Of a stretch of 6,944 nucleotides of DNA, positions 1-5,834 are shown piece by piece. Origin of the DNA: an uncultured Thermoanaerobacteraceae bacterium (GTDB lineage Bacteria; Bacillota; DSM-12270; Thermacetogeniales; Thermacetogeniaceae). The notes under the pieces were generated by a model. It did not search any database and was not told the DNA's origin. It saw nothing but the letters and a program-made list of their open reading frames with translations. The translations under genes were made by a program, and so were the position numbers. Numbering within the stretch: the stretch's first letter is position 1; each line of letters begins with the position of its first letter. The DNA is taken from assembly GCA_937914965.1 (NCBI GenBank), contig CALGIY010000072.1, positions 1 to 6,944 of the forward strand, written 5' to 3'.

Positions 1-389
1 CTTACTTTTTCATCCAACTTTTTATTCACTGCCATGTTCACCAGCAGCTGCAGGGAATTAAGGGTTTTTCCGCGCCTTCCAATTATATACCTGACATCAT
101 CACCCAGAAATTCTGCATACCAGTAACCCTCATTAAAACTGATCTTAAGATCAACTTCCAACTCCATTGCCTCTATTACTTCATTAAGAAAATCCCGGAT
201 CACCTGTTCCGGAGTGTCTTTGATATTAACTCTTACCCGTGCTAGTTTTCCACCTATAATCCCCAGGAACCCCCGGGAACCTTCATCCAAAACCTCTACA
301 TCAACCTGATCTTGTGTTAATTCAAGTTTTTCCAGTGCACTTTGGACAGCATCTTCGACATTACTGCCCTCTGTGACAATTGATTTCAT
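1..389 (-). CDS. jag: Jag/KhpB RNA-binding protein, 3' end cut by the window edge
   Basis: Jag (SpoIIIJ-associated protein, also KhpB) is a cytoplasmic RNA-binding protein usually encoded right after yidC. The 129 visible residues begin MKSIVTEGSNVEDAVQSALE and form the Jag N-terminal domain (about 1-54, ending in a GFLGIIGG...ARVRV pattern). A KH domain follows, with its GxxG loop at residues 104-107 in IIGRRGKTLNSLQ, typical of the family. The C-terminal R3H domain expected in this family would lie beyond base 1. The ATG at 389-387 overlaps the yidC stop in an ATGA junction, so translational coupling is likely. AGGAG lies only one base before the start and GGGAG further upstream, so coupling probably matters more than the site itself. 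The known family role is post-transcriptional regulation linked to cell envelope and division; the link to sporulation is by name and position only. Confidence 0.93.
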   Translation of the reverse strand, partial: MKSIVTEGSNVEDAVQSALEKLELTQDQVDVEVLDEGSRGFLGIIGGKLARVRVNIKDTPEQVIRDFLNEVIEAMELEVDLKISFNEGYWYAEFLGDDVRYIIGRRGKTLNSLQLLVNMAVNKKLDEKV

Positions 390-1075
390 GCTCCTGATCC
401 TGCTCCCTTCGGTACCTTCATTGACCTATTAATAACAAACATCTCGATACCGCTAACCAGGCTGAAGACAACCCAATACAACGTCAACCCAGCAGGTAGA
501 GTGCGAGCGATCCATCCCACGAACAATGGCATCACAATGAGCATGGTTTTCTGGGTCTGATCGACCTTTCCGGCTGACGACATACTGGTCAAATACTGCT
601 GTAAGAAGGTAGCTGCAACTGTGAGAATAGGCATAATAATAGGATCAGGTTGTCCTAAATTAGCAACCCATAAAAACTGAGATTTAGCTAAGTTCACGTA
701 AGCCGGGTGCGAAACCGGGTCAAAAAAGGTTCTAAGTGAGGTAAATAAAGCAAAGATAATCGGCATCTGGATTAATAGAGGAAAGCATCCAGCAAAGGGG
801 TTGGCACCTTTTTCTTTATATAACTCCATCATGGCCTGCTGTGACTTTTCCGGTTTATCCTTGTATTTTTCCTGAATAAATTTGATCTTGGGCTGCAACT
901 CCTGCATTACTCGCATAGACTTCATCTGGATTCTTGTTAGAGGGAAAAGAATGAGCTTAACTGCAATTGTAAAAAAAATAATCGCTAATCCATAACTCGG
1001 TATCTTCAGCCAAACTGTGGCTAAATAAAAAGACTGTATAATTTGGCTGAAACCTGCTATAATCTCATGCCACAA
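386..1075 (-). CDS. yidC: YidC/Oxa1/SpoIIIJ-family membrane protein insertase
   Basis: YidC inserts proteins into the cytoplasmic membrane, alone or with SecYEG. The 229-residue product is the short Gram-positive/clostridial form. It has a hydrophobic segment at about 25-46 and the cytoplasmic hairpin at about 47-97 (RIQMKSMRVMQELQPKI, QAMMELYKEKGANPFAGC). Further membrane segments lie at about 98-116, 134-162 and 176-216. There is no N-terminal lipobox cysteine, so it is not the Bacillus SpoIIIJ lipoprotein type. The groove residue that is Arg in E. coli (R366) and Bacillus appears to be Lys40, in AVKLILFPL. The start is taken as TTG at 1075-1073, because an in-frame TAG lies at 1096-1094 and the next in-frame Met is at residue 51. 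No convincing Shine-Dalgarno sits next to it; a perfect GGAGGTGA lies 37 bases upstream. The 3' end overlaps jag. Confidence 0.95.
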   Translation of the reverse strand: MWHEIIAGFSQIIQSFYLATVWLKIPSYGLAIIFFTIAVKLILFPLTRIQMKSMRVMQELQPKIKFIQEKYKDKPEKSQQAMMELYKEKGANPFAGCFPLLIQMPIIFALFTSLRTFFDPVSHPAYVNLAKSQFLWVANLGQPDPIIMPILTVAATFLQQYLTSMSSAGKVDQTQKTMLIVMPLFVGWIARTLPAGLTLYWVVFSLVSGIEMFVINRSMKVPKGAGSGA

Positions 1076-1112
1076 ATTAATCCCGCCACGCCACTATTCT
1101 GCCGGGCAGGTG

Positions 1113-1120
1113 TCACCTCC
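1113..1120 (-). promoter_or_regulatory. strong Shine-Dalgarno, unusually far from the yidC start
   Basis: Read on the minus strand, this is GGAGGTGA, fully complementary to the usual 16S rRNA 3' end. The nearest usable yidC start (TTG at 1075) is 37 bases away, and no start codon at normal spacing opens a long frame. The bases between (1076-1112) are GC-rich and contain short complementary blocks, so a folded spacer may bring the site closer. That folding is inference. Confidence 0.45.
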
Positions 1121-1135
1121 TGAATACTTATTTTT

Positions 1136-1144
1136 TTATCCACA
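1136..1144 (+). other. perfect-consensus DnaA box in the yidD-yidC gap
   Basis: TTATCCACA is an exact match to the bacterial DnaA-box consensus. It lies between the yidD stop (1151) and the yidC start, about 940 bases from the dnaA start. It is the only exact consensus box I found in the window; the sites next to dnaA all deviate. It could be an outlying origin or titration site, or chance. Confidence 0.5.
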
Positions 1145-1150
1145 CTTTGA

Positions 1151-1366
1151 TCACGGCACTGGGTCATACCCGCCATGACAGAGGGGATGGCACCTGGCAA
1201 TGCGATACAAAATTAAGATAAGTGCTCGAAAAAAACCATGCTTTTCTAGTGCCTGAATGGCATATTCAGAACACGATGGATAGAACCTGCAAACCGGAAG
1301 GTGCCATGAAGACCATAGTTTTTGATAGAGCCTGATACAAAAAATAAAAAACTTCTTGACCATCAT
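1151..1366 (-). CDS. yidD: YidD membrane protein insertion efficiency factor
   Basis: YidD is a small membrane-associated protein, known in E. coli to aid YidC-dependent membrane insertion. The 71-residue product carries the family signature almost complete: CRFYPSCSEYA at residues 26-36, EKHG at 41-44 and RCHPLCHGGYDPVP at 58-71, with the usual conserved cysteines at 26, 32 and 59. An amphipathic N-terminus (MMVKKFFIFCIRLYQK) precedes it. The reading frame stays open upstream to 1435, but those extra 23 codons lie inside rnpA in another frame and do not resemble the family. I therefore place the start at the ATG at 1366-1364, which shares one base with the rnpA stop (TAATG). The adjacent ATG at 1363 is an alternative. 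No clear ribosome binding site is present, so translation is probably coupled to rnpA. Its place between rnpA and yidC is the common one. Confidence 0.93.
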   Translation of the reverse strand: MMVKKFFIFCIRLYQKLWSSWHLPVCRFYPSCSEYAIQALEKHGFFRALILILYRIARCHPLCHGGYDPVP

Positions 1367-1719
1367 TATGCCCCAGTGATCATTTTTATTGAACTTTTCT
1401 GGAAAAGGTATTCTAAATCCTTCTTTAATTCCCAATAACTTACTTGTAATGATTCCCGGCGAATATTAATTACCAGATCAAACCCATCGTTGATCTGGTT
1501 TTTTTGCTGATGGCAGATTTCTCTGACCCTTCTTTTAATTTTATTCCTCTGTACAGCACCTTTTATTTTACGTGAAGGTGCAATTCCAAATCTTGTGCTG
1601 CCAGTATCAGATCTCTTTAAAGTACGTAGAACAAAAAAACGCGACCAATAAACCCTTCCTTTTTGATAAACAGTTCTAAAATCACTATTTTTCCGGAGGC
1701 GGTTCTCTCCTGCTAGCAA
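1366..1719 (-). CDS. rnpA: Ribonuclease P protein component
   Basis: RnpA is the small basic protein subunit of RNase P, which with the rnpB RNA removes 5' leaders from tRNA precursors in the cytoplasm. The 117-residue product matches the family length and layout: N-terminal LRKNSDFRTVYQKGR (about 8-22), the RFGIAPSRKI strand region (43-52), and the basic RNR motif RNKIKRRVREI (58-68) that contacts the RNA. The start is TTG at 1719-1717, supported by GGAGG at 1722-1726 at good spacing. It lies 21 bases after the rpmH stop with no terminator between, so the two are almost certainly cotranscribed, as in most bacteria. The C-terminal tail (about 105-117) extends over the yidD start. Confidence 0.96.
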   Translation of the reverse strand: MLAGENRLRKNSDFRTVYQKGRVYWSRFFVLRTLKRSDTGSTRFGIAPSRKIKGAVQRNKIKRRVREICHQQKNQINDGFDLVINIRRESLQVSYWELKKDLEYLFQKSSIKMITGA

Positions 1720-1740
1720 ATTAAACCTCCTATATGTATT

Positions 1741-1875
1741 TTAGGCAGATAATACTTTCCGCCCTCTTGCACGCCGCCTACTGATCACTCTGCGACCACC
1801 TTTTGTCCTCATGCGTTTAATAAAACCGTGTACCCTATGCCTTCTTCTTTTCTTAGGTTGATAAGTCCTCTTCAT
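1741..1875 (-). CDS. rpmH: 50S ribosomal protein L34
   Basis: L34 is a very small, highly basic protein of the large ribosomal subunit. The 44-residue product begins [18 protein letters not shown] and continues through [20 protein letters not shown] to a short C-terminus. This is an essentially textbook L34 with no missing part. The ATG at 1875-1873 is preceded by AAAGGA at normal spacing. It is the first gene of the minus-strand operon, about 50 bases downstream of the predicted transcription start, and is followed closely by rnpA. The rpmH-rnpA pair next to dnaA marks the chromosomal origin in many bacteria. Confidence 0.98.
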   Translation of the reverse strand: MKRTYQPKKRRRHRVHGFIKRMRTKGGRRVISRRRARGRKVLSA

Positions 1876-1932
1876 TTTTTTCAATCCTTTCTATGGTTCA
1901 TTCACGTTAAATTTCCTCATACTTCTTTATTA

Positions 1933-1960
1933 ATTATAGACAACTACACTGCTATGTCAA
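1933..1960 (-). promoter_or_regulatory. Strong vegetative promoter for rpmH-rnpA-yidD-yidC-jag
   Basis: On the minus strand the -35 hexamer is TTGACA (1960-1955) and the -10 hexamer is TATAAT (1938-1933), separated by 16 bases. Both match the sigma-A consensus exactly. Transcription would begin near 1926, giving a leader of about 50 bases before rpmH. It is the only good promoter seen for the minus-strand genes and is suited to high ribosomal-protein expression. Confidence 0.88.
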
Positions 1961-1987
1961 GCAAGTGAATCCTTACAATTTCCAACC

Positions 1988-2016
1988 TTGTACACCCCGT
2001 CATTCTTTGTTATATT
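1988..2016 (+). promoter_or_regulatory. Probable dnaA promoter with extended -10
   Basis: TTGTAC (1988-1993), a 17-base spacer, then TATATT (2011-2016) preceded by the TGn extension (TGT at 2008-2010). The -35 matches only three of six positions, but the extended -10 can compensate. A second -10-like TATAAT at 2028-2033 lacks a recognisable -35 at the right distance. DnaA-box-like sites begin at 2033, just downstream, which suggests autoregulation by DnaA. That regulation is inferred from known dnaA genes, not shown here. Confidence 0.5.
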
Positions 2017-2032
2017 AGATAAAGCAATATAA

Positions 2033-2064
2033 TTATCAACAAGTTATTAACAGAATGTGGACAT
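2033..2064 (+). other. Upstream oriC subregion: DnaA-box-like cluster before dnaA
   Basis: Three sites lie nearly end to end: TTATCAACA (2033-2041, 8 of 9 to TTATCCACA), TTATTAACA (2044-2052, 7 of 9), and on the minus strand ATGTCCACA (2064-2056, 7 of 9). The last overlaps the upstream GTG that opens the dnaA frame. With the dnaA-dnaN spacer this gives a two-part origin around dnaA, as known in Bacillus subtilis. The remaining rpmH-dnaA spacer (1961-1987) shows nothing else I can name. Confidence 0.6.
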
Positions 2065-2086
2065 AATAACAGAGGTGGCATTAAGG

Positions 2087-3406
2087 TTGATTAGAACTAA
2101 GATTAACGACATCTGGAACGATGTTCTGGAAATACTAAAAAAAGAATTAGATGAACAAAGCTACAATACGTGGGTCGACACCACAAATCCTTTAGCCTAT
2201 CATGATGGCACACTGGTTATCCTTACATTAAATGAGTTTTCGAGGGATTGGTTAGAAACACGTTTTAGCGCACTAATTCGGTCTTATTTAGAGTACAAAT
2301 ACAATAAAAATTTTATCTTAAGATTCGTTACGCCAAACAGTAAGGATAGCGTTTTTATACCCAAAGATGTTCAAAAACGGAGGGCACTAAACCCTAAATA
2401 TACTTTTGATACCTTTGTGGTTGGCAACAGCAACAGGCTCGCCCATGCAGCTGCTCAGGCAGTTGCTGAATCACCGAGCAAGGCCTATAACCCACTTTTT
2501 ATTTACGGCGGCGTTGGTCTCGGAAAAACACATCTTTTACATGCCATAGGCCATTATGTACTTCAAAACAACGATAATTTTAAAGTTGTCTATGTTTCAT
2601 CAGAAACGTTTACCAATGAGCTAATTAATTCTATTAAAGACGACCAGACGGTCGAGTTTCGTAATAAATACCGCATGGTCGATGTCCTTTTAATTGATGA
2701 TATTCAGTTTCTTGCTGGAAAAGAAAGAACTCAAGAAGAGTTCTTCCATACTTTTAATGCACTGCATGAAGCTGACAAACAAATCATCATCTCCAGCGAT
2801 CGCACACCCAAGGATATACCTACCCTTGAGGATCGCCTCAGATCTCGTTTTGAATGGGGCTTGATCGCCGATATACAAACCCCTGATCTAGAGACAAGAG
2901 AAGCTATATTAAGAAAGAAAGCACAATTTGAAAGCATTCAGATCCCTGATGAGGTAATTCTTTTTATTGCTTCTAATATAAAATCTAATATCCGGGAATT
3001 AGAAGGTGCTCTCCTGCGTGTTTTCGCATTCGGTAATCTCAATCAAAAAAAGATCGATATAGAACTGGCAAAAGAAGCATTAAAAGATGTTTTAGCTGGT
3101 AACCGCAGGCAACATATCACTATTCCTATGATTCAGAAGGTTGTATCGCAGTATTACAACTTACGCATTGAAGATTTTAAATCAAGAAGACGAACAAGAA
3201 ATGTTGCTTTCCCACGCCAGATAGCCATGTATCTATCTCGCGAACTTACAGAAGCATCTCTCCCAAGTATCGGACAAGAATTCGGAGGCCGTGATCACAC
3301 AACTGTTATTCATGCGTGTGATAAAATTAAATTATGTATAAAAAATGATGCAGGTATAGAAGAAGATATAGATAAAATAAATGAGATTTTAAGGGCGTCA
3401 TCATAA
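2087..3406 (+). CDS. dnaA: Chromosomal replication initiator protein DnaA
   Basis: DnaA binds DnaA boxes, forms an ATP-dependent filament at oriC and melts the duplex. From TTG at 2087 the product is 439 residues, typical of the family. Domain I ([26 protein letters not shown]) starts at about residue 5. The AAA+ core has Walker A GGVGLGKT (141-148), Walker B LLIDDIQF (201-208), sensor 1 IISSDR (234-239), the arginine-finger region LRSRF (251-255) and sensor 2 NIRELEGAL (301-309). Domain IV has the box-binding signature [11 protein letters not shown] (400-410). The frame is open from a GTG at 2057, but that codon lacks a ribosome binding site and lies in a DnaA-box-like site, while AGAGGTGG sits eight bases before TTG 2087. 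The extra ten residues also do not match usual DnaA starts. All catalytic motifs are intact. Confidence 0.97.
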   Translation: MIRTKINDIWNDVLEILKKELDEQSYNTWVDTTNPLAYHDGTLVILTLNEFSRDWLETRFSALIRSYLEYKYNKNFILRFVTPNSKDSVFIPKDVQKRRALNPKYTFDTFVVGNSNRLAHAAAQAVAESPSKAYNPLFIYGGVGLGKTHLLHAIGHYVLQNNDNFKVVYVSSETFTNELINSIKDDQTVEFRNKYRMVDVLLIDDIQFLAGKERTQEEFFHTFNALHEADKQIIISSDRTPKDIPTLEDRLRSRFEWGLIADIQTPDLETREAILRKKAQFESIQIPDEVILFIASNIKSNIRELEGALLRVFAFGNLNQKKIDIELAKEALKDVLAGNRRQHITIPMIQKVVSQYYNLRIEDFKSRRRTRNVAFPRQIAMYLSRELTEASLPSIGQEFGGRDHTTVIHACDKIKLCIKNDAGIEEDIDKINEILRASS

Positions 3407-3485
3407 GTTATTAACGATCAATCCCCAGCAGATCACTGGACTGTCCACAAACATTGCCCGAAAAATTTCCCTGTCAAATAGGGGA

Positions 3486-3503
3486 GTGTATGCACATATA
3501 CAC
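3486..3503. repeat. Inverted repeat GTGTAT-6-ATACAC in oriC
   Basis: GTGTAT (3486-3491) and ATACAC (3498-3503) are exact inverted copies separated by GCACAT. The right arm lies within the DnaA-box-like ATATACACA immediately before the GC block and triplets, so the repeat may present two facing DnaA sites. Chance is possible for a six-base arm. Confidence 0.4.
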
Positions 3504-3516
3504 ACTATACCGCGCC

Positions 3517-3534
3517 TTATTACTACTCCTCCTG
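3517..3534 (-). other. DnaA-trio-like triplet run at the unwinding site
   Basis: The plus strand reads TTA TTA CTA CTC CTC CTG. The complementary strand, read 3' to 5', is AAT AAT GAT GAG GAG GAC. The first three fit the published DnaA-trio consensus (3'-[G/A]A[T/A]-5'); the later ones are degenerate. The run follows a GC-rich block and precedes the AT-rich stretch, the same arrangement as the B. subtilis basal unwinding system. Confidence 0.55.
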
Positions 3535-3587
3535 TATTATATGAATGAAATAATAATAATATACTTCGTTCAAGGAGGTTTTTTATT

Positions 3588-4703
3588 TTGAAGGTTTCTT
3601 GCGCTAAAAATGAAATAGGCCCGGCACTTATATCACTATGCCGGCTAATCCCATCTAGGACCAATTTACCGATCTTAAACGGGTGTTTGATCTCAGCAAG
3701 CGATCAAACCCTTACACTGCAGTGCACAGATCTAGAATTAACACTTACGATCAGTATTCCGGCTCAGGTAGAAGAAGAAGGAAGTACTGTTGTTTTTGCC
3801 AAGTATTTATCTGATCTGGTGCGCAAACTACCTGTTGATGATGTATCATTATCATGGACTGATGAAAAAAAATTACTAGAAGTCAACTATGGATCAGCAG
3901 TAAGCCATCTTCATACCTGGCAGGCTGCTGACTACCCACCTTTACAGCAAACGCCTTGTGATCAAAAGATTAATTTCCAAGGAAGTAAATGGAAGGGTAT
4001 TACCGAGAAGGTACTATCAGCTGCTGCCCAACAGGATGTGCGTATTAATTATGCCGGTGTATTTGTACAGTTTTTGGATGAGCAGATTCATATGGCGGCC
4101 ACAGATGCTTATCGCCTTGCACTGATCAAAATTCCCAATAACAGCGGTATCAAGGGTTGTGATCTCTTTATTCCTGGGCGTGCTCTAACTGAGGTCAACC
4201 GTCTTGCTGCTGATGGGGATGATCTCGAGATTTCATGGGATTCAGGAATGATTAGTTTTGCTACTCGTAATTTTGTGTTAACATCGAGGTTGATCAATGC
4301 TCAGTTTCCAAATTACGAAAAGGTTATTCCAGAAAAACCAGAATTAAAGATTGAGATACCCCGAGATATTCTGATGACCACTTTAGAAAGGGCATCACTT
4401 TTTGTGCCACCGCAGGAACACTATGCAGTGGCTAATCTTAAGATTGAAGATGACAAACTGGTGATTACTGCACAGGCAGTTGAGGTAGGATCTCTACAGG
4501 AGGTAATTTTCTTAAACGAACCAACAGGATCTAACTGTGATGTAACTTTTAATGCTAAATATCTTTTAGAACCACTACAGGTAATGGATCAAGAGAAAAT
4601 CACCCTGTGCCTTAACGGGCAGAGCGGACCGGCAGTTTACCTTGAAGAAGGGGAAGATGAATATTACTTACACCTGGTCAGCCCTGTCTGCCGGGTTAGT
4701 TAG
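3588..4703 (+). CDS. dnaN: DNA polymerase III beta subunit (sliding clamp)
   Basis: The beta clamp forms a ring dimer around DNA that tethers polymerase III and other clamp-binding proteins. The 371-residue product has the family's three-domain length. Motifs include IPSRTNLPILNG (21-32), ATDAYRLALI (171-180), RLINAQFPNYEKVIPE (234-249) and FNAKYLLEPL (321-330), spread across the three domains. The start is TTG at 3588, nine bases after AAGGAGG (3572-3578), and yields a normal N-terminus. The C-terminal end reads LHLVSPVCRVS, whereas most clamps end near PVR or PMR plus one or two residues; the Cys between Val and Arg is unusual. The stop at 4701-4703 lies in the loop of a predicted hairpin, 15 bases before recF. 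dnaN may share the dnaA transcript or use an unseen promoter in oriC. Confidence 0.97.
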   Translation: MKVSCAKNEIGPALISLCRLIPSRTNLPILNGCLISASDQTLTLQCTDLELTLTISIPAQVEEEGSTVVFAKYLSDLVRKLPVDDVSLSWTDEKKLLEVNYGSAVSHLHTWQAADYPPLQQTPCDQKINFQGSKWKGITEKVLSAAAQQDVRINYAGVFVQFLDEQIHMAATDAYRLALIKIPNNSGIKGCDLFIPGRALTEVNRLAADGDDLEISWDSGMISFATRNFVLTSRLINAQFPNYEKVIPEKPELKIEIPRDILMTTLERASLFVPPQEHYAVANLKIEDDKLVITAQAVEVGSLQEVIFLNEPTGSNCDVTFNAKYLLEPLQVMDQEKITLCLNGQSGPAVYLEEGEDEYYLHLVSPVCRVS

Positions 4704-4710
4704 GGCAGGC
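4686..4710 (+). promoter_or_regulatory. Hairpin across the dnaN stop and recF leader
   Basis: GTCTGCC (4686-4692) can pair with GGCAGGC (4704-4710), seven base pairs including one G-T, around an 11-base loop that contains the dnaN stop codon. The 3' arm holds AGGGCAGG-type purine sequence (4702-4709), the only candidate ribosome binding site for recF at 4719. No T-run follows, so it is not a typical terminator. A role in coupling recF translation to dnaN is inference. Confidence 0.45.
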
Positions 4711-4718
4711 TTAAGTTT

Positions 4719-5819
4719 ATGTTAAAGCAATTGTACTTGCAGAATTTTCGAAACTACAAACAACTTGAATTTACTCCAGATGCTGAATATCTGATTCTTT
4801 CTGGACATAATGGAACTGGTAAGAGCAATCTTTTAGAGAGTATTTATTATCTTAGTACAGGCTATTCCTTTCGCCAGGCCCGGGATGATAATCTTGTTCG
4901 CTTTGGATCTGGTCATTTTATCATCAGAGGAATTGTAAGCCGCGCTGGAATTGATTATAAAATAGAAGTTAATTACAGACAGGATCAGCGTCGCAAAACA
5001 ACTAAGATCAATGACAAACGTGCCTTACCAGGTGACTGCTCCAACCACCTTCCGGTGGTTGTCTTCTCTCCACAGGACCTCATATTGGTTAAGGGAAGCC
5101 CTGCCGGTAGAAGGCGATTTCTCGATCTGGTGGTCGCCCAGGTAAGACCGCAGCATAATAGTGATCTTCACTATTACAATAGTGTGCTTTACCAGCGCAA
5201 TAAACAACTGCGCAGTTTAAAAGTTTCCAGTGTTGATCTGCTCCCTTGGGATCAGCAGTTGGCTTCTTTAGGTTCACGCATTTGGAAACGTCGTAATCTT
5301 GTTCTTTCAGAACTACTTTCTTTAAGTGCTGGTGTTTTTAATTCCTTGAGCAGGGGAAGAATTTTAGAAGGGGAATATTTATCCCAGATTAAGGGTATTA
5401 AACCAGAAGATAATCAAGAACAGTACCAAAATCTTTTTAAGGAGTCTCTTAAAAAGTCATTATCAATTGACCAAAGGGTGAAAGCGACAACTGTGGGTCC
5501 CCACCGTGATGATTTTCGCTTGTACCTGAACGGCAGAGAAACACGCATTTATGCTTCTCAAGGTGAGCAGAGATTGGTTGCCCTGGCTTTGAAAATTGGC
5601 CAGTACCGCCTGCTTACTGAAGTCCAAAGTTTAGAACCGATTTTACTGCTAGATGATGTTTTTTCTGAGCTTGATGAAAAACATAGACTATTTGTGCTGG
5701 AAGGGATGAAACAGGGAAGCCAGGTGATCGCCACGACAACATCATCTTTTAAAGAGGGTTTTGCTCAAATAAGGCGTTTAACGCCTGAAATTTTTGTGGT
5801 ATACCCGAAAAACTTTTAA
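4719..5819 (+). CDS. recF: DNA replication and repair protein RecF
   Basis: RecF is an SMC-like ATPase that, with RecO and RecR, helps load RecA at single-strand gaps. The 366-residue product is full length. It has an N-terminal MLKQLYLQNFRNYKQLEF strand, Walker A GHNGTGKSN (29-37) and a central arm region. GPHRDD lies at 260-265, the ABC signature SQGEQR at 280-285 and Walker B PILLLDDVFSELD at 307-319. All are consistent with an active ATPase. The ATG at 4719 follows the dnaN stop by 15 bases and has only a weak ribosome binding site, partly in a hairpin stem. The yaaA/rlbA S4-domain gene often found between dnaN and recF is absent. remB follows after 15 bases, so dnaN-recF-remB look like one transcription unit. 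Confidence 0.97.
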   Translation: MLKQLYLQNFRNYKQLEFTPDAEYLILSGHNGTGKSNLLESIYYLSTGYSFRQARDDNLVRFGSGHFIIRGIVSRAGIDYKIEVNYRQDQRRKTTKINDKRALPGDCSNHLPVVVFSPQDLILVKGSPAGRRRFLDLVVAQVRPQHNSDLHYYNSVLYQRNKQLRSLKVSSVDLLPWDQQLASLGSRIWKRRNLVLSELLSLSAGVFNSLSRGRILEGEYLSQIKGIKPEDNQEQYQNLFKESLKKSLSIDQRVKATTVGPHRDDFRLYLNGRETRIYASQGEQRLVALALKIGQYRLLTEVQSLEPILLLDDVFSELDEKHRLFVLEGMKQGSQVIATTTSSFKEGFAQIRRLTPEIFVVYPKNF

Positions 5820-5834
5820 AAGGGAGGTCACCAC

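Larger units (their letters stand above)
3407..3587 (+). other. oriC: oriC, dnaA-dnaN spacer
   Basis: This 181-base gene-free stretch has the order expected of a Bacillota unwinding region. Box-like sites come first: TTATTAACG (3408-3416), CTGTCCACA (3441-3449) and ATATACACA (3496-3504), each about 6-7 of 9 to consensus. A GC-rich block CCGCGCC (3510-3516) follows, then a triplet run (3517-3534). An AT-rich stretch at about 3535-3564 has only three G or C in 30 bases. Position next to dnaA and the layout support origin function; no box here is a perfect match. I see no clear dnaN promoter. Confidence 0.75.

Noticed and set aside
1367..1435. Upstream extension of yidD by 23 codons
   Set aside because: The extra codons overlap the rnpA 3' end and do not resemble YidD N-termini. 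The ATG at the TAATG junction gives the normal family length.
1898..1913. parS-like sequence around TTCACGTTAA between rpmH and dnaA
   Set aside because: It matches only about 11 of 16 positions of the B. subtilis parS and the palindrome is broken at the right arm. It also lies in the rpmH leader.
2690..2937. Two short minus-strand open frames inside dnaA
   Set aside because: Both lie fully antisense to the conserved AAA+ core of dnaA and are shadows of its codon use.
3549..3564. TAATAATAATATA as a second DnaA-trio array on the opposite strand
   Set aside because: No DnaA-box-like site or GC block lies next to it in the required orientation. It is simpler as part of the AT-rich unwinding stretch.
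3401..3664. 87-codon minus-strand open frame across the dnaA-dnaN spacer
   Set aside because: It spans oriC and runs antisense into the start of dnaN, and the product resembles no family I recognise. The sequence is better explained as origin DNA.
4686..4710. Rho-independent terminator after dnaN
   Set aside because: The stem is plausible but no T-run follows and recF starts eight bases later, so read-through is more likely.
4109..5277. Short minus-strand open frames inside dnaN and recF
   Set aside because: They are antisense to conserved coding sequence and have no recognisable product.
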